Assembly: GCA_021202515.1 (NCBI GenBank)
Contig: JAJQCW010000071.1
Coordinates: 1-34,745 of the forward strand
DNA length: 34,745 nucleotides
Reading direction: 5' to 3'
From: Clostridiales bacterium
GTDB lineage: Bacteria; Bacillota; Clostridia; Oscillospirales; Oscillospiraceae
Position 1 is the first letter of the stretch, and every line of letters begins with the position of its first letter. Below the pieces are notes generated by a model. It was given only the letters and a program-made list of their open reading frames with translations, had not been told where the DNA came from and ran no database searches. A program made the position numbers and the translations under genes. Shown in pieces: positions 30,480 through 34,745 of this stretch.

Positions 30480-30508
30480 TGGAAATTTGGCGCAGCTTCG
30501 ATTATACT
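30480..30508 (+). promoter_or_regulatory. Candidate promoter for the Gfo/Idh/MocA gene
   Basis: TGGAAA (30480-30485) and TATACT (30503-30508) have a 17-bp spacer, 61 bp before the start codon. The -35 box is weak. The same box pair precedes cdd. Confidence 0.5.
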
Positions 30509-30569
30509 ATAAAATACAGAAAAAAAGCGCCCCAAAGCCCGGGGTGTCAGGAATATCGAGGTAACTGCC

Positions 30570-31532
30570 ATGTTGAAAATAGGAACCGTCGGAACCGGCG
30601 CGATCACCGAGCAGATGCTCCGCGCCATGGCCCAGGTGGAGGGCGTGGAGTGCGCCGCCGTCTGCTCCCGCAGCCAGGAGCGGGCCACCCAGTTCGCCCA
30701 GAACCACCAGATCCCCCTGGCGTTCAGCTCCCTGGAGGAGATGGTGCAGAGCCGCGACATCAACACCGTCTATCTGGCCTCTCCCAACAGCCTCCACGCG
30801 GCCCAGGCCCTCCAGGCCATCGCCGCAGGGAAGCACGTCATCTGTGAAAAGCCCCTGGCCACCACTGCGGCCCAGGCCAAAGAGGTGTTTCAGGCCGCCC
30901 GCGCCAGAGGGGTCTTTGTGTTCGAGGCCGTCTCCACCCTGTATATGCCCAACTTCCTCCGCTGCGCGGAGCTGATGCAGGAGGTGGGCCAGGTGAAAAA
31001 CGTGGTGTGCAGCTACACCCAGCGCTCCAGCCGCTACAGCGCCTACCTGCGGGGGGAGCACATCAACGCCTTTGACCCGGAGATGGAGGGCGGCGCGCTG
31101 AACGACCTGGGGGTCTACGCTGTCCACGCGGTGGTGTGGATGCTGGGCCGTCCTCACGGCGTCACCTACTTCCCCATCCGGGGCAAAAACGGGGTGGACG
31201 TGTCCGGGATGCTGACGCTGGAGTACCCCGACCTGAAGGTGGAGGTTTTCTGCGCCAAAAACTGCGCCCGGGGCAGCAGCTTCCTGCTCCAGGGCGCCGC
31301 CGCCACCCTGCGGGTGGATGGCCCCCTGAACACCTTCGGCCAGTGCTCGCTGGACACGGCGGGGCGGTCCCAGCCCTTCCAGCTCCAGGACAACGACAGG
31401 CGGCTGTGCTACGAGCTGGCCGCCTTCCGGGAGGCCATCGACGGCGGAGACCAGGACCTCTTCGAACAGATGGCCGTCCAGAGCATCGAGGTGTCCACGG
31501 TGCTGGAGCTGGCCCATAAGAATTGCCGGTAA
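30570..31532 (+). CDS. Gfo/Idh/MocA family NAD(P)-dependent oxidoreductase
   Basis: This 320-residue protein has an N-terminal Rossmann fold with GTVGTGAITEQ (5-15) for NAD(P) binding. The catalytic-Lys motif GKHVICEKPLAT is at about 87-98. The C-terminal alpha/beta domain contains GGALNDLGVYAVHA, where the family usually places its Asp/His pair. Such enzymes oxidise or reduce sugars, inositols or related polyols; the substrate cannot be inferred here. GAGGT lies about 7 bp upstream of the ATG. It has its own promoter and no sugar-pathway neighbours, so it is probably a stand-alone gene. Confidence 0.92.
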   Translation: MLKIGTVGTGAITEQMLRAMAQVEGVECAAVCSRSQERATQFAQNHQIPLAFSSLEEMVQSRDINTVYLASPNSLHAAQALQAIAAGKHVICEKPLATTAAQAKEVFQAARARGVFVFEAVSTLYMPNFLRCAELMQEVGQVKNVVCSYTQRSSRYSAYLRGEHINAFDPEMEGGALNDLGVYAVHAVVWMLGRPHGVTYFPIRGKNGVDVSGMLTLEYPDLKVEVFCAKNCARGSSFLLQGAAATLRVDGPLNTFGQCSLDTAGRSQPFQLQDNDRRLCYELAAFREAIDGGDQDLFEQMAVQSIEVSTVLELAHKNCR

Positions 31533-31567
31533 GTGGTGGGGTTCCGGCGCTCCCCATCACCACTACG

Positions 31568-31602
31568 GCTGCAAACCTGTTCATTGCAAATTGCAAATTG
31601 AT
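31568..31602. repeat. R1 solo arm
   Basis: GGCTGCAAACCTGTTCATTG and the following GCAAATTGCAAATTG match the right arm and adjoining interior of copy 1 (CTGCAAACCCGTCCATTGCA, from 931). No partner arm was seen nearby. Confidence 0.65.
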
Positions 31603-31619
31603 TTATCCCTGCCGGGGGG

Positions 31620-31649
31620 TTGCGCGGCCATTTGTTTTTTCGATATAAT
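31620..31649 (+). promoter_or_regulatory. Candidate promoter for the small membrane protein pair
   Basis: TTGCGC (31620-31625) and TATAAT (31644-31649) with an 18-bp spacer, 35 bp before the start codon. The -10 box is consensus; the -35 box is weak. Confidence 0.55.
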
Positions 31650-31684
31650 ATAAACGTAAAATCTACTCTACGGAGGTACATACT

Positions 31685-32095
31685 ATGGCTTGCTTTTTAG
31701 TTCCCGCGGCGGAGGCCGCTGTCGTCACCATCGCCGCCCACAGCCTGGAGCTGGCCGAGCAGAAGAAGGCCCAGCGCCTGACCCTCTCCGGCGACCACAC
31801 CGCACTGGCGGAGGAAAACCCCCTGCCCTGGAGCCGGAAGCTCAAGTGGCTGACTTATCTGCTCTGGGGCGGCGTGCTGCTGCTGGCCTTTGAGCACGTC
31901 TGGCACGGCGAGGTCACGCCCTGGTTCCCGTTCCTGACCGCTGCGTCCAACCCGGCGGATATGGTGGAGATGTTCCAGGAGATGGCAACCGTGGGCGTCA
32001 CCATGGCGGTCATCGTCACCGCTGTCTGGGGGGTGCTGGTGGCCTGCGCTTCGCTGTTGCTCAAGCGCTCTGACCGCGCAGAACTGGCCCGGTAA
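31685..32095 (+). CDS. Unknown two/three-helix membrane protein
   Basis: I do not recognise this 136-residue protein. It begins with a hydrophobic helix (ACFLVPAAEAAVVTIA), followed by a charged loop of about 40 residues containing SLELAEQKKAQRL and NPLPWSRKLKWL. Two more helices follow (about 58-75 and 100-125). A Trp/His-rich external segment (FEHVWHGEVTPWFPF) lies between them. The N-terminal segment could be a helix or an uncleaved signal. GGAGG is 8 bp upstream of the ATG. The next gene starts 4 bp after its stop, so the two are one transcription unit and may form a complex. Confidence 0.75.
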   Translation: MACFLVPAAEAAVVTIAAHSLELAEQKKAQRLTLSGDHTALAEENPLPWSRKLKWLTYLLWGGVLLLAFEHVWHGEVTPWFPFLTAASNPADMVEMFQEMATVGVTMAVIVTAVWGVLVACASLLLKRSDRAELAR

Positions 32096-32099
32096 ACCC

Positions 32100-32417
32100 A
32101 TGACCCTGCTCATCACCGTCTTTGCGGCGGTTTTCGCCACAGTCAAGTGGTACGGCCAGACGGACAACCGCTGGAACCTGGCCCCGCTGTGCTTTCTGTT
32201 CTGGGGCGCGTCGCTGATGTGGCTGGCCGACGCCATTTTCGAGTACATGGAGCTGGGGGCCGACTACTTCACCCCTGCCCTGGCGGACATGGTCAACGAC
32301 GCCTATCTGGGCCTCTCCGTGGTGGCCCTGGCGCTGGTGGTCTGGCTGGTCATCTTGCTGGTCAAGGACCCCCAGGGGACCGTCCGCGCCGCTCTGCGGA
32401 AGGGAAAGGCCAATTAG
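32100..32417 (+). CDS. Unknown three-helix membrane protein
   Basis: This 105-residue protein of no recognised family is paired with the preceding gene. Helices lie at about 2-15, 28-45 and 70-92. Acidic and aromatic residues between helices 2 and 3 (DAIFEYMELGADYFTPAL) face one side of the membrane. The C-terminus is basic. No strong ribosome binding site precedes the ATG, consistent with translational coupling across the 4-bp gap. A convergent terminator lies about 60 bp downstream. Confidence 0.75.
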   Translation: MTLLITVFAAVFATVKWYGQTDNRWNLAPLCFLFWGASLMWLADAIFEYMELGADYFTPALADMVNDAYLGLSVVALALVVWLVILLVKDPQGTVRAALRKGKAN

Positions 32418-32469
32418 CGGGCTTTCTACCCTGTTCCCCTGAGAAAAGGCCACTGAAAACTGCAAAAAC

Positions 32470-32510
32470 GACAAAAAAGGAACCTCTGGTGCAAAATCAG
32501 AGGTTCCTTT
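32470..32510. terminator. Bidirectional terminator between convergent genes
   Basis: AAAGGAACCTCTG (32476-32488) pairs perfectly with CAGAGGTTCCTTT (32498-32510). Read on the reverse strand the stem runs into TTTTTT, making it the terminator of the P-type ATPase gene. The forward side has a weaker T-tract for the small membrane protein pair. Confidence 0.85.
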
Positions 32511-32567
32511 GTATTTCTGTTCGGTTCAAAATTGCTGCGCGCTCTGTAGAGGCGTGAGGCGAACAGC

Positions 32568-34745
32568 TCAATTCTTCTGGTACAAAATCCGAATGGAATT
32601 GGCAATGCAGATCATCGCCACGCCGGTGTCGGCAAACACCGCCAGCCACATATTGGCGAACCCCAGCACGCCCGCCACCAGCACCAGCGCCTTCACCGCC
32701 AGGGCGAACACCACGTTCTGCCGGGAGATGGCGGTGCTGCGCCGGGCCAGCCGCACCGCCTTGGGAATGGCGGTCAGCTCGCCGGTCATAAAGACCAGGT
32801 CGGCGGCTTCGATGGCGGCGTCCGCGCCGCTGCCCATGGCAGCTCCCACGTCGGCTCCCGCCAGCACGGGCGCGTCGTTGATGCCGTCCCCCACAAAGAG
32901 GGCCGCGCCGGAGGTCTGACGCACCTCCTCCAGGGCGGAGAGCTTCTCCTGAGGCAGCAGCTTGGCCCGGACCTGATGGATGCCCACCAGCCCGGCCACG
33001 GCCTGGGCGCTCTCCTCCCCGTCGCCGGTGAGCATCACCGAGGTCAGCCCCAACTGGTGGAGCTGGGAGAGGGCCTTTTTCGCGTTGGGCTTGACGGTGT
33101 CGGAGATGAGGATACGGCCCCAATAAGCGCCGTCTTTCGCGGTGAGGACCTGGGTGCAGCCGGGGGCGGGTGCCAGCTCCGGCAGGACCACGCCCGCCTC
33201 CTCCAGCAGCGCCCGGTTGCCGCAGAGGAAACCGGCGGCGGCGACGCCCTTGCCCGCCACCTCCCGCACGTCCGCCGGGGCGGTGACGGTCAGGCCCTGC
33301 GCCTGGGCAGCGGCCTGGATGGAGTGGGCGATGGGGTGGGTGGAGTGCAACTCACAGGCGGCGGCAGCGGCCAGCAGAGCGTTTGCCTCCACGCCGGGGG
33401 CCGGCTCCAGCGACTGCACCACAAAGTTGCCCTGGGTGATGGTGCCGGTCTTGTCCAGCACCACCGCCTTGACTTTCGCCAGCGCTTCCATGGCGTTGCC
33501 GCCCTTGAAGAGGATCTGCTCCTTGGAGGCCGCGCCGATGCCCGCGAAGAAGGCTAGCGGCACCGACAGCACCAGCGCGCAGGGGCAGGAGATGACCAGG
33601 AAGGTGCAGGCGGTCTTGACCCAATAGAGCCAGTCGCCGGTGAACAGGGAGGGCGCCACCGCCACGATGAGGGCGGCGGCCACCACCACAGGGGTGTAAA
33701 TGCGGGAGAAGCGGGTGATGAACCGGTCAATTTGGGGCTTGGCGGCGGCGGCGTTTTCCACGCTGTCCAGAATGCGGCTGACCATGGACTCCGCCAGCAC
33801 CGCCTCCACTTTGACAGTCAGGAGGCCGGTGTTGTTGACGCAGCCGGAGACCACCTTGTTGCCGGGGCGGACGGAGACGGGCACCGGCTCGCCGGTGACG
33901 GCGGAGGTGTCCACCTGGCTCTCGCCCCGGACCACCACGCCGTCCAGAGGGATGCGGTCGCCGGGGCGCACCTGCACCAGGTCGCCCACACGGGCCTCCT
34001 CCGCGGGGAGGACGGTCTCCACCCCGTCATGGAGCAGGGTGACCACTTCGGGCCGCAGGTCCAGCGCGTCCATGATGTTGCTGCGGGACTGGGCCACCGC
34101 CTTGTCCTCGAAGAACTCGCCCACCCGGTAGAACAGCATGACCCCCAGCGCCTCCGGGTACTCGCCAATGGCGAAGGCCCCGATGGTGGCGATGGACATC
34201 AAAAAGTTTTCGTCGAACACCTTGCCGTGGGCCAGGTTTTTCCCGGCGGTGAGCAGTACGTTTCGCCCCACCAGCAGGTAGCCTGCCAGGGCGCACAGCA
34301 GTGTCACCCAAAAGTACCCCTCCGGCAGCAGGTGGTGGGTCAGCAGCGCCGCCAGCAGCGCCACCGCCCCGATGCAGATTTCCACCAGGTCGTGGCCCTC
34401 TTCCTCCGGCTCGGTCTGGGAGGCGCGGGGACGGCCCTCCAGGGGCCGCAGCACCACGCCCGGCTCGGTGCGGTCAATGACCGCCTGAATGTCCCCCAGC
34501 AGGGCCTCCGGGTCGGGGGCTGTGACCCGCATTTGCCGGGTGGCGTAGGTGATGGTCACGTCCTCCACCCCGGCCACGTCGTTGAGTTTGCGCTCCAGCT
34601 TGGCGGCGCAGTTGGCGCAGTCCAGGTTTTCCACCAGATAAATGGCGGTTTTACCCCGTAAATGTTCTGCGTGGTGGACCGGCTCCACCGGCTCGTGGTC
34701 GTGGTGATGATGCTCATGACCGCAGCCGCACTCGTCCTCGTGGTG
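32568..34745 (-). CDS. Zn/Cd/Pb-type P1B ATPase, N-terminus beyond the window
   Basis: This metal-exporting ATPase is cut by the window edge. Counting from the GTG at 34688, residues 15-80 form a heavy-metal-associated domain with C24-A-N-C27. TGE is at 265-267, the membrane CPC motif at 368-370, the phosphorylated Asp in DKTGT at D412, HP at 451-452 and GDGINDAP at 600-607. K666 in helix 7 and D687 in helix 8 (FADTG) match the ZntA/CadA (P1B-2) signature, so Zn(II), Cd(II) or Pb(II) are likely substrates. The GTG is not the true start: the frame stays open to 34745 and encodes a His-rich stretch including CGCGHEHHHHDHE, a probable extra metal-binding tail. The promoter is out of view, and a strong terminator follows. 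Confidence 0.93.
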   Translation of the reverse strand, partial: HHEDECGCGHEHHHHDHEPVEPVHHAEHLRGKTAIYLVENLDCANCAAKLERKLNDVAGVEDVTITYATRQMRVTAPDPEALLGDIQAVIDRTEPGVVLRPLEGRPRASQTEPEEEGHDLVEICIGAVALLAALLTHHLLPEGYFWVTLLCALAGYLLVGRNVLLTAGKNLAHGKVFDENFLMSIATIGAFAIGEYPEALGVMLFYRVGEFFEDKAVAQSRSNIMDALDLRPEVVTLLHDGVETVLPAEEARVGDLVQVRPGDRIPLDGVVVRGESQVDTSAVTGEPVPVSVRPGNKVVSGCVNNTGLLTVKVEAVLAESMVSRILDSVENAAAAKPQIDRFITRFSRIYTPVVVAAALIVAVAPSLFTGDWLYWVKTACTFLVISCPCALVLSVPLAFFAGIGAASKEQILFKGGNAMEALAKVKAVVLDKTGTITQGNFVVQSLEPAPGVEANALLAAAAACELHSTHPIAHSIQAAAQAQGLTVTAPADVREVAGKGVAAAGFLCGNRALLEEAGVVLPELAPAPGCTQVLTAKDGAYWGRILISDTVKPNAKKALSQLHQLGLTSVMLTGDGEESAQAVAGLVGIHQVRAKLLPQEKLSALEEVRQTSGAALFVGDGINDAPVLAGADVGAAMGSGADAAIEAADLVFMTGELTAIPKAVRLARRSTAISRQNVVFALAVKALVLVAGVLGFANMWLAVFADTGVAMICIANSIRILYQKN

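Overview
The window looks like chromosome of a high-GC, endospore-forming anaerobic member of the Clostridia, most likely an Oscillospiraceae-type gut bacterium. The evidence is a complete spoIIAA-spoIIAB-sigF operon, a DUF2508-bofA pair, a methionine synthase whose reactivation domain is a separate gene, a prenyl-FMN (UbiD/UbiX) decarboxylase cluster, and several families of short GC-rich or AT-rich intergenic repeats. The taxon is an inference; there is no rRNA or other marker gene here.

Layout. 0.1-5.4 kb: one-carbon/methionine genes (MetH reactivation-domain protein, metH without that domain, and a homocysteine methyltransferase-methylenetetrahydrofolate reductase fusion). 5.4-7.1 kb: a reverse-strand membrane-anchored MerR regulator between repeats, then a repeat-rich gap. 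7.1-9.8 kb: spoIIAA-AB-sigF, cytidine deaminase and a small zinc-ribbon membrane protein. 9.9-12.3 kb: metG behind a long leader that contains a repeat. 12.6-14.0 kb: two tandem paralogous membrane proteins and an XRE regulator, behind a strong promoter with an inverted-repeat operator candidate. 14.2-15.8 kb: reverse-strand AraC regulator and GNAT acetyltransferase. 16.1-19.7 kb: ubiD, a DUF554 membrane protein, ubiX and an LpdD-like gene, divergent from the araC gene.

19.8-29.1 kb is the most notable region: a ten-gene operon for an Mrp/Mbh-type cation/proton antiporter. The gene order mrpE-F-G-mbhD-(mbhE+mrpB fusion)-mrpC matches the membrane arm of archaeal Mbh/Mbs complexes. It is followed by four consecutive large NuoL/M/N-type subunits, all retaining the key membrane Glu/Lys residues. 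Canonical Mrp has two such subunits, and no hydrogenase or quinone module is present in the window.

29.1-34.7 kb: a repeat- and hairpin-rich gap, the DUF2508-bofA pair with a candidate sigma-E promoter, a Gfo/Idh/MocA oxidoreductase, two unknown small membrane proteins, and a reverse-strand Zn/Cd-type P1B ATPase with a His-rich N-terminus that runs off the end of the window.

Four repeat families occupy most gaps: R1 (AT-rich ATTGCACATTGC-type arms, often as inverted pairs about 150 bp apart), R2 (GTAGGGGCGGCC palindromes, about 68 bp), R3 (about 215 bp, two near-identical inverted copies flanking 4.4 kb with the sigF operon), and R4 (about 115 bp, one copy enclosed by R3-type ends). No tRNA, rRNA, CRISPR array or transposase gene was seen.
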